Below, piece by piece: positions 44,252 through 53,965 of a stretch of 64,000 bases of DNA. Both the position numbers and the translations under genes were made by a program. Source of the DNA: Desulfobacter sp. GTDB lineage: Bacteria; Desulfobacterota; Desulfobacteria; Desulfobacterales; Desulfobacteraceae. Each line of letters begins with the position of its first letter. The stretch's first letter is position 1. The stretch is from assembly GCA_028768525.1 (NCBI GenBank), contig CP054837.1, positions 3,071,001-3,135,000 on the forward strand, given 5' to 3'. A model generated the notes under the pieces. That model had not been told where the DNA came from. It saw nothing but the letters and a program-made list of their open reading frames with translations, and made no database searches.

Positions 44252-44267
44252 TGCAACAAATGCGCCA
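44252..44267 (-). promoter_or_regulatory. sigma-54 (-24/-12) promoter
   Basis: On the minus strand TGGCGCATTTGTTGCA fits TGGCAC-N5-TTGC with a single deviation and correct GG-N10-GC spacing. The start would be near 44241, about 44 bases before the ATG at 44197. Confidence 0.68.
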
Positions 44268-44424
44268 CGAAATTTTCTCCCAGAATACCAAAATTGGTGT
44301 ATATCCAACAAGCCATCTCAAAATAATATCAACAAAATAATGGAGCAACCGAGTTGAACCATGGATATAAAAATTTGTGCATGATGTTAACATCCTACAA
44401 CCATACGCCAGAAATTTTGAAGAT

Positions 44425-44447
44425 AGGCAAAAAGGCGATCACCTTTC
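44425..44447 (-). terminator. weak terminator after the flippase gene
   Basis: Short hairpin AAAGG (44431-44435) with CCTTT (44442-44446) and a 6-base loop, T-rich on the minus strand, 37 bp past the stop. Low stability. Confidence 0.3.
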
Positions 44448-44483
44448 TATCGGGTGAAAGGATTAATTTTGGACAACAGTGAA

Positions 44484-45974
44484 TTAAACTTTTTTTCGTA
44501 ATTGAATCAAATAAGACCAATACTCTTTTAATTCTTTTCTACCTTCTGAAAAAATAGCAAACGTACTTAGATAAAAACTTACAGAAAATATGAAAAAAAT
44601 GCACAAAGAAATGAAGGGGGTCACAGTTATTGTTTGAACCATCCAATAGCAATTTCCTGCCATTATTATGCTTATCATTGCCGGCTTTTTTAATTTTGTA
44701 TAAAAATTTCTAATACTTACAGGACTATTTTTAAACGCGAAAAAAAAATTTGGAAACAAAAGCACATAATTAGCTAATGTATATCCAACAGCAATGCCCT
44801 TTGCCTCCCATGGCAAACCAAGTATAAATGATAAACTTATGACTACTGCATTTAATACGCCTAACTTCAAGTATAATTTACTATTTCCGAGAGAAACAAG
44901 TAATATCCCTGTCGTACTACTCACCGGTTGAATAAAAGCGGCTATCGCCAGAATCTTAAACAAGTCACTCGAACCAATCCACTGATTTCCAAGTAAAAAA
45001 ATGATTAGTTGCTCAGAACAAACAAACATAAAAGCAACTAACGGCATCGATATAAATGCTAATAACCCAATGTATTTTAAGTAGTAATTCGTAAATTGTT
45101 CGGGATTGTTTTGCAAACTACTCAAAGCGGGTAAAACAACACGTGCCATAGGGTCACGTAAATTAGTAATCGGTAACATTAATAATTGATAAGCTTTGCT
45201 ATATAAACCTAAAATAGAGCTACCGCAATAACGACCTAATAGTATATTATCCAAATTTCGTGAAAAATAATTTATTACGTCAAACGAAACAAGATCTATA
45301 CCAAATTTAACCATTGAACGAACTTCTGTTTTAAAATTTGGTTTTCCGGGTCTCCACTTGCAATATATCCAACAAGCAACCGTATTGACAGTAACATTTG
45401 TAATACTGTTAAATACCAATGCCCAGTAACCAAAACTTAAATAACCCGCAATAATTGCGACAACAAAACCGGAGAACAAGGAAATAACACGAATTTTTGT
45501 AATTGAATAAAAGTCCATCTGTCTATTTAATAACGCGAGATGTTGAACTGCCAACCCGCCAATAAAAAAAATAACAGATAAAGCTAATGTGACTTCTAAC
45601 ATTTCTGGTGTTTTATAAAATTTTGCAACTAATGGTGAAAATACCGCAATAATAAATGTAATTAATGCCCCAATAGCAACGTTAATCCAAAACAAATTGG
45701 TTACCTGTTTATGATTGATTTCAGAGCGCTGTATTGTGGCAGTTGATAAACCTAAGTTTGAAAAAAGGGCTGCAAATCCAGTTAACGAATATGCCATGGC
45801 ATTGATACCATAATCTTCCGGACTTAAAATTCGGGCAAGAATCATTGTAGATCCCAACTGCAAAAAGAATTGAATTATTTGGGATCCCATTGTCAGAGCA
45901 CCACTTTTTAGCGATCTCCTTTTTAAATCTGATTTCACATTATCAGTATTGAAAATGTAATCGTATTTCTTCAA
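44484..45974 (-). CDS. MOP-superfamily polysaccharide flippase (Wzx/WzxC-like)
   Basis: The 496-residue inner-membrane protein has about 12-14 hydrophobic helices along its whole length and flips lipid-linked oligosaccharide. The N-terminal pattern LKSGALTMGSQIIQFFLQLG then MILARILSPEDYG is typical of the family. Central motifs include NLDNILLGRYCGSSILGLYS and the PMARVVLPALSSL region. A TTG start at 45974 (AAGGG upstream) is needed to include the conserved first helix. It is the last gene of the polysaccharide cluster, and visibly AT-rich. Confidence 0.9.
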   Translation of the reverse strand: MKKYDYIFNTDNVKSDLKRRSLKSGALTMGSQIIQFFLQLGSTMILARILSPEDYGINAMAYSLTGFAALFSNLGLSTATIQRSEINHKQVTNLFWINVAIGALITFIIAVFSPLVAKFYKTPEMLEVTLALSVIFFIGGLAVQHLALLNRQMDFYSITKIRVISLFSGFVVAIIAGYLSFGYWALVFNSITNVTVNTVACWIYCKWRPGKPNFKTEVRSMVKFGIDLVSFDVINYFSRNLDNILLGRYCGSSILGLYSKAYQLLMLPITNLRDPMARVVLPALSSLQNNPEQFTNYYLKYIGLLAFISMPLVAFMFVCSEQLIIFLLGNQWIGSSDLFKILAIAAFIQPVSSTTGILLVSLGNSKLYLKLGVLNAVVISLSFILGLPWEAKGIAVGYTLANYVLLFPNFFFAFKNSPVSIRNFYTKLKKPAMISIIMAGNCYWMVQTITVTPFISLCIFFIFSVSFYLSTFAIFSEGRKELKEYWSYLIQLRKKV

Positions 45975-46135
45975 TTATAAAATTATCCCTTTCTCAATAA
46001 TCGGGCACTGGGGCCCCTAACATACAGAACTCGCTTACCATTTTTTCAATAAAATCATAAAGTACGCTTATTTCCGCATCAACAAATTAACCCGTCGGAG
46101 GCCATAAGGGGTTTTTGAAATAAGGCGATGCTTGG

Positions 46136-47434
46136 TTATGATATAGCGAGTTTATGACGGAGTGCAATATTATACAAAGCATTATTATACAAAACTAAAA
46201 TAAAAAACAAATCATATATGTTTAAACTTAGAAAAATGGAGCAGACAACCAATCCGGAAAAAGAAGTAGTGCTTGCTTTGTTATACAAATTAATTTTTTG
46301 GAACACCTGATCATTTTTGTACAATAAACAATAATAATGAAGCTTCCAAGAGTGCTTAAAAAAAAATACTATTATTAGTATATATGCTATTCCAGCCCCA
46401 ATCCCAGATTCGGCCGCATACTGCACAAATGTGTTATGGGCAACCATCGATCTTCCATAAAATTCAGGCCCTGCATTTGCAAATCCCCCCAAGCCAACAC
46501 CCGTTAAAGGAAATGCTAATGCCATTCTCAATCCACCAGCCCAAGCATATAGTCGGTTTTCAGCAGAACTTTCCCCTTCAAAATTAACAATAGTAGTAGT
46601 TCTTTCGCTAAGAACATTCCCTGCTTGCCAATGATAAAATAAAACAAAGAACAAAATAATAGGTAACACGAAGACCTTTTTTCTAGACAGAACCAACTCA
46701 CAGAAAATAACGGTCAAAATTCCAAGCAATCCTCCTCTTGAACCGGTTAAAAAAACAGCATGCCACCCCATAGGAATGATTGCCCATAAACCATATTGAA
46801 ACCATTTATTTAATTCTTTTCCCCAATAAAATATAAATGGAAGCCCGACCACAAATAATACTGCAAAAATATTTTCATCTTTATACATCCCGCTCCCATT
46901 AATATTAGATGGCCCCATGAGGCGCCCCAAGTAAAACTGTTTCCAATTTTGAGAAAAATATTGAAGATTTGCCCAATAAATCAGATAGATTGTTGATATT
47001 GATAGTACGATAGTTAAATATCGCAATTTTGAAATTGTATTCATTTCCAAAACAGCAAAGAAAAATAACAAAAATATTATATTAGTTATATAAAATATCC
47101 TCTGGGAGCTTAATCCTGATGAACTATCAGCAGAAACATACGGCCCACAATAATAAGATATAAAAATAAATAACCAAAGGAACATAATTACAAGATTATG
47201 ACCATTCATTAAAAACTTATAATTATATTTCCCACGAATAATAGAAATGAAAACCCCTATCATAGTAAAAATTGAAGTAATTAATGTTACCCGCAGGCCT
47301 TCAAAATTCCAATACCAGATATATTGAGGGCCAAGAAAAGATAACAAATAATATGCAACAATGCCTGCCCAAGGATGTAAAATAGCCTTTAAGGCCGTAA
47401 ATACCAATGTAATTAAAAGTAAAAGTTTTCCCAA
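46136..47434 (-). CDS. O-antigen ligase/polymerase family protein, exosortase-associated type
   Basis: The 432-residue polytopic membrane protein has about ten helices and a Wzy_C-type region (about 195-370) with the periplasmic motif VAHNTFVQYAAESGIGAG and a GRLMGPSNINGSGMYKDENI loop. Its N-terminus (HPWAGIVAYYLLSFLGPQYI) resembles the putative O-glycosylation ligases found beside exosortase A (TIGR03097 type). It would polymerise repeat units or transfer glycan to protein or lipid. Translation seems to begin at TTG (47434), the only start giving the full first helix. It lies between the flippase and glycosyltransferases. Confidence 0.85.
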   Translation of the reverse strand: MGKLLLLITLVFTALKAILHPWAGIVAYYLLSFLGPQYIWYWNFEGLRVTLITSIFTMIGVFISIIRGKYNYKFLMNGHNLVIMFLWLFIFISYYCGPYVSADSSSGLSSQRIFYITNIIFLLFFFAVLEMNTISKLRYLTIVLSISTIYLIYWANLQYFSQNWKQFYLGRLMGPSNINGSGMYKDENIFAVLFVVGLPFIFYWGKELNKWFQYGLWAIIPMGWHAVFLTGSRGGLLGILTVIFCELVLSRKKVFVLPIILFFVLFYHWQAGNVLSERTTTIVNFEGESSAENRLYAWAGGLRMALAFPLTGVGLGGFANAGPEFYGRSMVAHNTFVQYAAESGIGAGIAYILIIVFFFKHSWKLHYYCLLYKNDQVFQKINLYNKASTTSFSGLVVCSIFLSLNIYDLFFILVLYNNALYNIALRHKLAIS

Positions 47435-47505
47435 TCTTATAACATCTTTTTATTAATAATCCAGCCAGTTAAAACATATATTTCTTAACTATCTATCATT
47501 ACCTA

Positions 47506-48693
47506 CTATGCATTCAGAATCTCTTGATATGCTTTTAGTACGCCATTCACGTATATATCAGCGTTATATTGATTAACAATTTTTAAATGTGCATTATACC
47601 CCAATTGTTTACTAAATTGCTTATTGCTCAATATCGAATTTATTGCCTCCGCCATTGCTAATGAATCACGAGGTTTTATCAGTAAACCGTCAACTTTGTT
47701 TTGAATAATTTCACTCGGCCCTCCAGGTGATGTTGCTACGACCGGCTTTGACAAAGCCATCGCTTCTATAATAACTCTACCAAATGGTTCCGGTTCGGTT
47801 GAGGCATGAACAAGGACACTACAGGCAGCCATAGCCTCAGCCACGTTCTTGACGTGGCCAACAAAATAAATTTTATCCGAAATTCCTAATTTCTCAGCAT
47901 ACTTTAGTAGTCTTGCTTTATAACTTTGATTACCATCAGGTGAATCGCCTATTATAACTGCCCGAACTGGAACGTTTTTAAAAAGTTCGGCACAAGCTTC
48001 TAAAAAAAACATATGCCCTTTCCAGTCCACTAAGCAACCGACAATTCCAATTAATGAAAAATCATCATTTATTCCATAATGTTTTTTAAATTTACTCCCA
48101 TCTGAATTATAAGAAAAGAAATCAAAATCGACAGCATTTCTAACCACTGATATTTTTCTTTCTTTAACACCCAAAGATTCTATTTCTTTTTTTATGTATT
48201 CTGATATGGCAATAATATGATCAGCTTTTTTAGTTATCCATGAGATTAATCTACTTTTATACTCCATACCACGAACATGCATTAAAACAGGTACGTTTGC
48301 CTTCTTTGCGGCAAAAACCCCACCATCGTTCAATAATGGCCAATTGTTTAAATGAACAAGATTAATTTTATTGGTACGAATAAAACGAACAAGTTTGTTC
48401 ACATAGGAATTGCAAAAAGTTACCCGATCAACGATATAGGCTACTGGTCCACTCTTGTTGCCAATCATTTTATATAAATAAAATTCCAGTTTTGAATTTG
48501 GCCCATATATTCTTTTTCTAGGTATTTGGACAACTTTTTTTATATAATTATTGGATTGGATATAATTTTGTGGATAATTGGTAATTACATAAAAAATATA
48601 ATTACGATCTTTCCAATTGTCTAATAAACACTTTAAACTCATTAAAGCCCCGCCAAATCCTGGCCCTTCCTCTAAAATTAAAACTTTTTTCAT
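47506..48693 (-). CDS. glycosyltransferase, GT4 family
   Basis: The 395-residue GT-B enzyme has an N-terminal GPGFGGALMSLKCLL acceptor-site loop and a C-terminal donor-binding domain with STEPEPFGRVIIEAMALSKP (the E-x7-E motif) followed by VVATSPGGPSEII. It probably adds a sugar to the lipid-linked repeat unit on the cytoplasmic face. The ATG at 48693 overlaps the upstream stop (ATGA) and has AAAGGT; an earlier start would lie inside the neighbour. Donor sugar unknown. Confidence 0.9.
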   Translation of the reverse strand: MKKVLILEEGPGFGGALMSLKCLLDNWKDRNYIFYVITNYPQNYIQSNNYIKKVVQIPRKRIYGPNSKLEFYLYKMIGNKSGPVAYIVDRVTFCNSYVNKLVRFIRTNKINLVHLNNWPLLNDGGVFAAKKANVPVLMHVRGMEYKSRLISWITKKADHIIAISEYIKKEIESLGVKERKISVVRNAVDFDFFSYNSDGSKFKKHYGINDDFSLIGIVGCLVDWKGHMFFLEACAELFKNVPVRAVIIGDSPDGNQSYKARLLKYAEKLGISDKIYFVGHVKNVAEAMAACSVLVHASTEPEPFGRVIIEAMALSKPVVATSPGGPSEIIQNKVDGLLIKPRDSLAMAEAINSILSNKQFSKQLGYNAHLKIVNQYNADIYVNGVLKAYQEILNA

Positions 48694-49811
48694 GTTATTA
48701 CCTTTAGTAATTCTAAACGATGGGCTGTAGCGCTCTTCTTCCAATCAAATCGATTAGAGTTTCTATTGCCTTTTTCAATTAGCTTATATTTTTGATTCTG
48801 GTTATTTAAAAAAAATAGAACCTTGTCTGTTAAATCATTGGGGTCTGTGCAATCCGCCAAAATGGCACCAGTTCCGACAACCTCTGGGATACTAGCTTTG
48901 TCAGAAGCGATTACTGGACATCCTAATTTCATTGCTTCTAAAGGAGGAAAACCAAATCCTTCAAACAAAGATGGGTAAATAAACAGTTCAGCCCCTTGAT
49001 ATAAAGCATCTCTGGTTACATTATCTACGTAAGATACTAATTTCACTCTATGTTCTATATTGAGTTGAGCCACAAGTATTTGCAACTTACTAAGAATGCT
49101 ATTTTGAATCCCTGTTAAAACTAAATCAATATCAACTCCCATCCGGACAATAGAGGCAAAAGATAAAATTAAGTTTTCTGTATTTTTCCAAGGGCTTTCA
49201 GCTCCTAATGCATATAAATACTTATTAGAAATAATTCCAGTCTGCCAAAGGTTTTCTTGAGCCTCTTTTTTATTTTTATAGATGGGAGAAATTGTAGGAA
49301 GACCATTATGAATTACTCGTATTTTTCTTTTTGGGATTTTGAACAATTCATATATTCTGTCTTTTGAAAAGGAACTTACTGTTATTACTCTATTGACATA
49401 ATGCCTCACCCAAAATGGAATAATTTTTCTAAAGTATACGCTATCAATTAGGTTATGCGTTCTGAACGATTCTTGCAACAACGTGTCATGAACCGTTAGT
49501 ACTTGTTTGCATTTTCTAGTAAATATTGGAATGTTTGCGGGGCACCATAAAACATCGACATTAAGTTGATCTAAAACATGTGGCATTGCTAACCATTGCC
49601 ATACTTTGAATCTTGTACCGGGTGGCTCGGGAACACAGATGGTTTTATATTTAACATTAATATTTAGATTACCTTTTATATGACCACTCTCATAAAAAAA
49701 GAAAAATTGATCATCCATGTTGGGCCAGAACTTTAAAATTTCCAATATATAATTTGCGATCCCTCTCATTTCAGGAAGTGTCAGAACTCTGGCATCAAGA
49801 CCAATTCTCAT
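48690..49811 (-). CDS. glycosyltransferase, GT4 family
   Basis: The 373-residue GT-B enzyme begins MRIGLDARVL and has MRGIANYILEIL in the first domain and the E-x7-E motif SLFEGFGFPPLEAMKLGCPV in the second. This N-terminal style is common in mannosyl/rhamnosyl-type transferases, but the donor cannot be read. AGGAGA precedes the ATG, and the end overlaps the next gene by four bases. Part of the exopolysaccharide assembly operon. Confidence 0.9.
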   Translation of the reverse strand: MRIGLDARVLTLPEMRGIANYILEILKFWPNMDDQFFFFYESGHIKGNLNINVKYKTICVPEPPGTRFKVWQWLAMPHVLDQLNVDVLWCPANIPIFTRKCKQVLTVHDTLLQESFRTHNLIDSVYFRKIIPFWVRHYVNRVITVSSFSKDRIYELFKIPKRKIRVIHNGLPTISPIYKNKKEAQENLWQTGIISNKYLYALGAESPWKNTENLILSFASIVRMGVDIDLVLTGIQNSILSKLQILVAQLNIEHRVKLVSYVDNVTRDALYQGAELFIYPSLFEGFGFPPLEAMKLGCPVIASDKASIPEVVGTGAILADCTDPNDLTDKVLFFLNNQNQKYKLIEKGNRNSNRFDWKKSATAHRLELLKVIT

Positions 49812-49926
49812 TTTTTCTCCTATGAAAATATTTGGTTCGCACTATTGATGTGTACTTTTTCTTATGACGGTCCGGAACCCTGCATAACAATTGGAAAGAG
49901 TCCGGTTCCCATACATCGTTTTTCCA

Positions 49927-50856
49927 TTAGTCCTGAACTAAAAGATTTTTGTTTGTTTGATACTCGTAAATACATCCAACATACTCGCATAATTTAAGCA
50001 AAGGTTCCAAATAATTTTTCCCAGTTAGTAAAGCAAACGTTGTTCTACCAAAAGAAACTAAAGAAACTTTATATAAAAAACGAGGAGCCCCCAATAAAAA
50101 AGGTGTCTTTCTAAACGGGTTGCGAATACGAACCCATCCCCGACCTCCTGCGATTGCCCTTTTTATCAAATATTTTAATTTAAGCTGTGACATTTGGATT
50201 CTATGCTTAACAATAACTGAGGGAGCGAACACAGCTATTTCACCTCTTTTGATCATACGATGAAAAAATTCCTGCTCACTTCCGGATATACGATTTCGGC
50301 CTTTAGGCCCAAAAGTTGTGTTAAAATGGACTCCAGATTTGAATAATGCGGCTCTTACCCAACAATTTCCACTAACAGGATATAGATCACAAAGCTCACC
50401 TTCGCAACCTAATGGATTAAAGTTAGTAAAAATAAAATCAGAAAACGATGCCTCCGTAATTCTCAATTTTGATTCTTTAGGAAAGACTGGTAACACTCGG
50501 CCTCCAAAAATACTCACATGTGTCCATCTGTTAGTTACAGATAGAATTTCTTGAAGCCAATTTTTTTGGGGTGTAATATCATCGTCAGTAAAAACAAATA
50601 ACTCACCATTAGCAATCTCTATTGCTTTATTTCTAGCAAAATTTTGTCCCTGTCGCTTTTCAAATGCATATACAATTGGTAATTTGCTACTAAATTTTTC
50701 GACTATATGTTTTGTATCATCGCAACTGTTATTATCTATAATTATGAGTTCATAGTCCGATTTATTAAAATCAAGATTGACAAAATGTTCTAACGTTTGA
50801 TCCAATATAGCCGCTCTATTGTAAGTAGCAATAATAATAGAAAATTTTTTCGCCAT
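49927..50856 (-). CDS. glycosyltransferase, GT2 family
   Basis: The 309-residue GT-A enzyme starts FSIIIATYNRAAILDQTLEH and carries VFTDDDITPQKNWLQEIL (DDD metal-binding segment) and GSEQEFFHRMIKRGE in the acceptor region. A short hydrophobic stretch near 250-275 may peripherally anchor it. The ATG at 50856 has AAAGGA; 50877 is an alternative without a good site. AT-rich like its neighbours. Confidence 0.9.
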   Translation of the reverse strand: MAKKFSIIIATYNRAAILDQTLEHFVNLDFNKSDYELIIIDNNSCDDTKHIVEKFSSKLPIVYAFEKRQGQNFARNKAIEIANGELFVFTDDDITPQKNWLQEILSVTNRWTHVSIFGGRVLPVFPKESKLRITEASFSDFIFTNFNPLGCEGELCDLYPVSGNCWVRAALFKSGVHFNTTFGPKGRNRISGSEQEFFHRMIKRGEIAVFAPSVIVKHRIQMSQLKLKYLIKRAIAGGRGWVRIRNPFRKTPFLLGAPRFLYKVSLVSFGRTTFALLTGKNYLEPLLKLCEYVGCIYEYQTNKNLLVQD

Positions 50857-50878
50857 TGCAGTATCCTTTAAATTCATT

Positions 50879-52009
50879 TTAATTTTTAATTTTTATGCTT
50901 AGCGAACCAGAAATCGCCTTTAAATATATCATAGCATAGCTTTCTATCATGCTATGTTCAGAATAAAATTGAAATGCAGTTGAACGGTTGTTTAGGCCAA
51001 GCTGCTGTCTTAACTCATGATTTTTTATTAGTTCCCACATAGCTGAGACATAAGTCTTCTCGTCATTTTTTTTCACAATAAACTTTTTATTTGCCTGACT
51101 CACCATTTGTTTAATATCGCCAACATCTGTGCTAACGATTGGCAAACCAGAAGCCATGGCCTCAAGTATAGCCATTGGCATTTGTTCAATATCGGAAGAA
51201 AAACAAAAAATGTCTATTTTTCTTAATAGCTCAGTAGGATCCTCTAAATAACCTAAAAATTTTATTTTTTGAGTAAGGTTGAGTTCTTCGGTCAATTTTT
51301 CCAGAGCCCCCAACTCAGGACCATCTCCTGCGACATACAGTTTGTATGTTAATTCATTTGGCAACTGGGATAAACAATGAATCAGGCGAGCATGATTTTT
51401 AAGCTTTATCAAAGAAGCAACTATTCCAAGCCTTACAGTTTGATCGGAGTGGCTTTTCTTTACCCGATTAAATTTAAAATGACTAACCTTCACACCATTT
51501 ACTATATGAATAACATTTTTTTTTTTTACGTTCCACGAATCAGTTGCCATATCTTTTAAAAGGCGAGAGCATGTCACGATTAGGCAGCACCGCTTAAAAA
51601 CAAATCCCCGTATTAATTTCCTATGATATTTTTCTGATCTAATTTCAGAATCGTCAAATCCTTCTGCGGCATGGATTGATGGACAGACCTGATCAAACAA
51701 GTTGGCAATCAACCAGTCTATTGATCCCCAAGCATACGCTATAAGTAAATCTGGTTTTATTTGCCTTAATTTTTTATAAATATTTATAATTTGTACTGGA
51801 TAAATTATGCCTTTTTGCGGACAATGAATCAAAGAATATTCTATATCGGGATTAATATAAGCAGCAGCATCAAAATTACCATTAATTGAACATATAGTGT
51901 GATGAAATTTATTTCCAAGCCCATTAATAATTTTACAAGTACGCAATTCCGTCCCTCCACAACGAAACCCATCAAAAACATGTAGAATATGCGGTATTTT
52001 GTTATCCAT
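50879..52009 (-). CDS. glycosyltransferase, GT4 family
   Basis: The 376-residue GT-B enzyme starts HILHVFDGFRCGGTELRTCK and has the donor-site segment SSDIEQMPMAILEAMASGLP then IVSTDVGDI. The preferred ATG at 52009 has GGTG upstream; a GC-richer extension to 52078 overlaps the neighbouring gene and lacks family support. It is followed by the GT2 gene 22 bp downstream. Confidence 0.88.
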   Translation of the reverse strand: MDNKIPHILHVFDGFRCGGTELRTCKIINGLGNKFHHTICSINGNFDAAAYINPDIEYSLIHCPQKGIIYPVQIINIYKKLRQIKPDLLIAYAWGSIDWLIANLFDQVCPSIHAAEGFDDSEIRSEKYHRKLIRGFVFKRCCLIVTCSRLLKDMATDSWNVKKKNVIHIVNGVKVSHFKFNRVKKSHSDQTVRLGIVASLIKLKNHARLIHCLSQLPNELTYKLYVAGDGPELGALEKLTEELNLTQKIKFLGYLEDPTELLRKIDIFCFSSDIEQMPMAILEAMASGLPIVSTDVGDIKQMVSQANKKFIVKKNDEKTYVSAMWELIKNHELRQQLGLNNRSTAFQFYSEHSMIESYAMIYLKAISGSLSIKIKN

Positions 52010-52049
52010 AATAAATATCACCAAAAAGCATAATATGTGTCTTAATTTT

Positions 52050-53912
52050 CTATAAGTATTGACGCATCCACAACTCAAGAATTAGAAGGGAATTTAAAAA
52101 ATAATCACCACTGAGTTCACCTTTTAGTTGTCTTTCATAGATCCTCCTGACCGCAGACGGATCAAGATGATCTGTGACTTTTGTGTCTGAACTAAAAAGA
52201 TGATCCGTCACGAATGATCGCAAGGGCCCTTTAAACCATATGCCGGAAGGCTGGCTAAACCCTCTGCTTTTTTTTCTATGAAGTATCTCATCGGGAATCA
52301 TGCCCTGGATGGCCTTCTTAAAAATGAGTTTGGTTCCGTCACTTTTTGCAGAAGGGCGAGCAAGTTTAAATTTCCCGGGGACACGGAACGCCTGTTCCAC
52401 CAACCGATAATCGATAAAGGGAGTCCTGTTGATAATTCCTTGTGCCGCTGCCATTCGCTCATTTTTAAAAAGAAGATCATCGGGCAGAAAGAGCTTTGTC
52501 AATCCATATTGATATATATTTATAAAATCATTTAGTCGGGTTCTTCCATAGTACTCTTCCGCGGTTTCAAAAGGTGTCCCATATTCCCGGTCGCCAAGAA
52601 GCAACCGTCTTTGCTTTGGAGTAAATCCCGGGATCCATGTAGATCTTCTCTCAAGATCCGACATCCCGATACGTCCCAGCAGCCTGATAACCTTATCGGG
52701 TATGGTGCTACCATCCGGGAAATGATGAACCGCCCATCCGAACAACAACTGCCGTAAAACAAAAGGAAAGGAGATAAACTTCTGGACAGACAACTCTCCC
52801 ATGGAATGCCCGGTGCAAAAAATCTCATCAGATCCTTCGCCTTCGAATACGACACTGCATCCAGCTTTTGAAACATTTTCCATTGCCACGTACATCCCGG
52901 CATAGGCGACATCATTAACCGGGGAATCAAGATGAATTACCCCCTCTAAAAGAGCTCTGGAAAAGTCAACCGGATTCAGTATGATCTCACAGGGTTCCAG
53001 ATCATAGTCCTTGTAGATATAATGTTGCAAGGATGCATCACTGTACTCCCTCTCTTCAAAGGCAATGGAAAACCCCTTTAAATTATCTGCCAGGGAATGG
53101 CGGCTCAGAACCGAAACAATAGCGCTGGTATCAACCCCCCCACTCACAAGAGCGCCGGTTTTTTCTCCTTTCCTGATTCGAATGGACACAGCATCTATAA
53201 AAAGTTCTTTGAGTTTCTCTGAAAAATATTCCCGCGACCCATCTCTGTCCTCACTCACTTCGTGAATCGGCCAGTAAGCGTATTCAGATATATTTCCCTT
53301 GTTTAGAATAGTCATGTGACCGGGACGAACCGCAAATATGTTTTTAAACATGGTCTTTGGGGGGCTCAGTGCCAGGGAGGCTAAATATTGAGTTAAACTC
53401 CCATAATCCAGCCTTGCTTCTACGCAGCCGGTTTCAAGAATCGATTTTATTCTGGTGGAAAAACATATCAGATCTTTTTTCAGGGTATAAAACAAAGAAT
53501 GAGACCCCAAATGGTCCCTGATTAGCAAAAGCGTTTTGGATTTCCCATCCCACAAGGCAATTGTAAAACTGCCATTGATATTTCTTGGAAACTTATATCC
53601 TTTCTCAGCGTACAATAAAGGAATCAGGTCGAACCCCGATTTCGGCTTGGGGATCAATTCCTTATCTTTCAATGAATTGTACAGTTGATCTGTATTATAA
53701 ATTTCACCTTCGCATGCAGCAATGATTGAGCGCTCCTCATCTACTACAAGCTTTGTGTCGGCTTCCCTGGAATGGAAGGTGACGCCCAGGACGAAATCAT
53801 CATCCAAATGGGTCGAGACATGATTTCCCCTGAAATCGAGTGTTCCCGCCATATTATTTACCTGATTTTTGCCGGGAAACAGCAATTGACTATAACCAAA
53901 GATTGCTCCCAC
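52050..53912 (-). CDS. asparagine-synthase-like protein without the glutaminase cysteine
   Basis: The 620-residue protein has the AsnB layout: an N-terminal class II glutamine amidotransferase-like domain (about 1-195) and a C-terminal ATP-pyrophosphatase synthase domain (about 225-610) with the P-loop LVSGGVDTSAIVSVL and VVFEGEGSDEIF. The catalytic Cys2 of true enzymes is missing: the chain starts M-G-A-I-F-G-Y where MCGIFGY is expected. It therefore should not hydrolyse glutamine. Beta-lactam synthetases and lasso-peptide cyclases show the same loss and join an adenylated carboxylate to another amine. A GTG start follows a G-rich box. Here it probably modifies a sugar acid or a peptide in the polysaccharide; the substrate is unknown. 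Confidence 0.85.
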   Translation of the reverse strand: MGAIFGYSQLLFPGKNQVNNMAGTLDFRGNHVSTHLDDDFVLGVTFHSREADTKLVVDEERSIIAACEGEIYNTDQLYNSLKDKELIPKPKSGFDLIPLLYAEKGYKFPRNINGSFTIALWDGKSKTLLLIRDHLGSHSLFYTLKKDLICFSTRIKSILETGCVEARLDYGSLTQYLASLALSPPKTMFKNIFAVRPGHMTILNKGNISEYAYWPIHEVSEDRDGSREYFSEKLKELFIDAVSIRIRKGEKTGALVSGGVDTSAIVSVLSRHSLADNLKGFSIAFEEREYSDASLQHYIYKDYDLEPCEIILNPVDFSRALLEGVIHLDSPVNDVAYAGMYVAMENVSKAGCSVVFEGEGSDEIFCTGHSMGELSVQKFISFPFVLRQLLFGWAVHHFPDGSTIPDKVIRLLGRIGMSDLERRSTWIPGFTPKQRRLLLGDREYGTPFETAEEYYGRTRLNDFINIYQYGLTKLFLPDDLLFKNERMAAAQGIINRTPFIDYRLVEQAFRVPGKFKLARPSAKSDGTKLIFKKAIQGMIPDEILHRKKSRGFSQPSGIWFKGPLRSFVTDHLFSSDTKVTDHLDPSAVRRIYERQLKGELSGDYFLNSLLILELWMRQYL

Positions 53913-53965
53913 AAATACCCCCCATCAATTTTACCGAATATTTCAATCTTACAAGTTGAAAAAAA

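Noticed and set aside
44190..44393. 67-codon minus-strand frame between the flippase and the Cys-rich protein
   Set aside because: No ribosome site, overlaps the sigma-54 promoter region and the next gene start; not protein-like.
49860..49915. Repeated TCCGG-containing segments in a glycosyltransferase spacer
   Set aside because: Short GGAACC/GGTTCC inverted repeat with a long loop and no T-run; too weak for a terminator or operator call.
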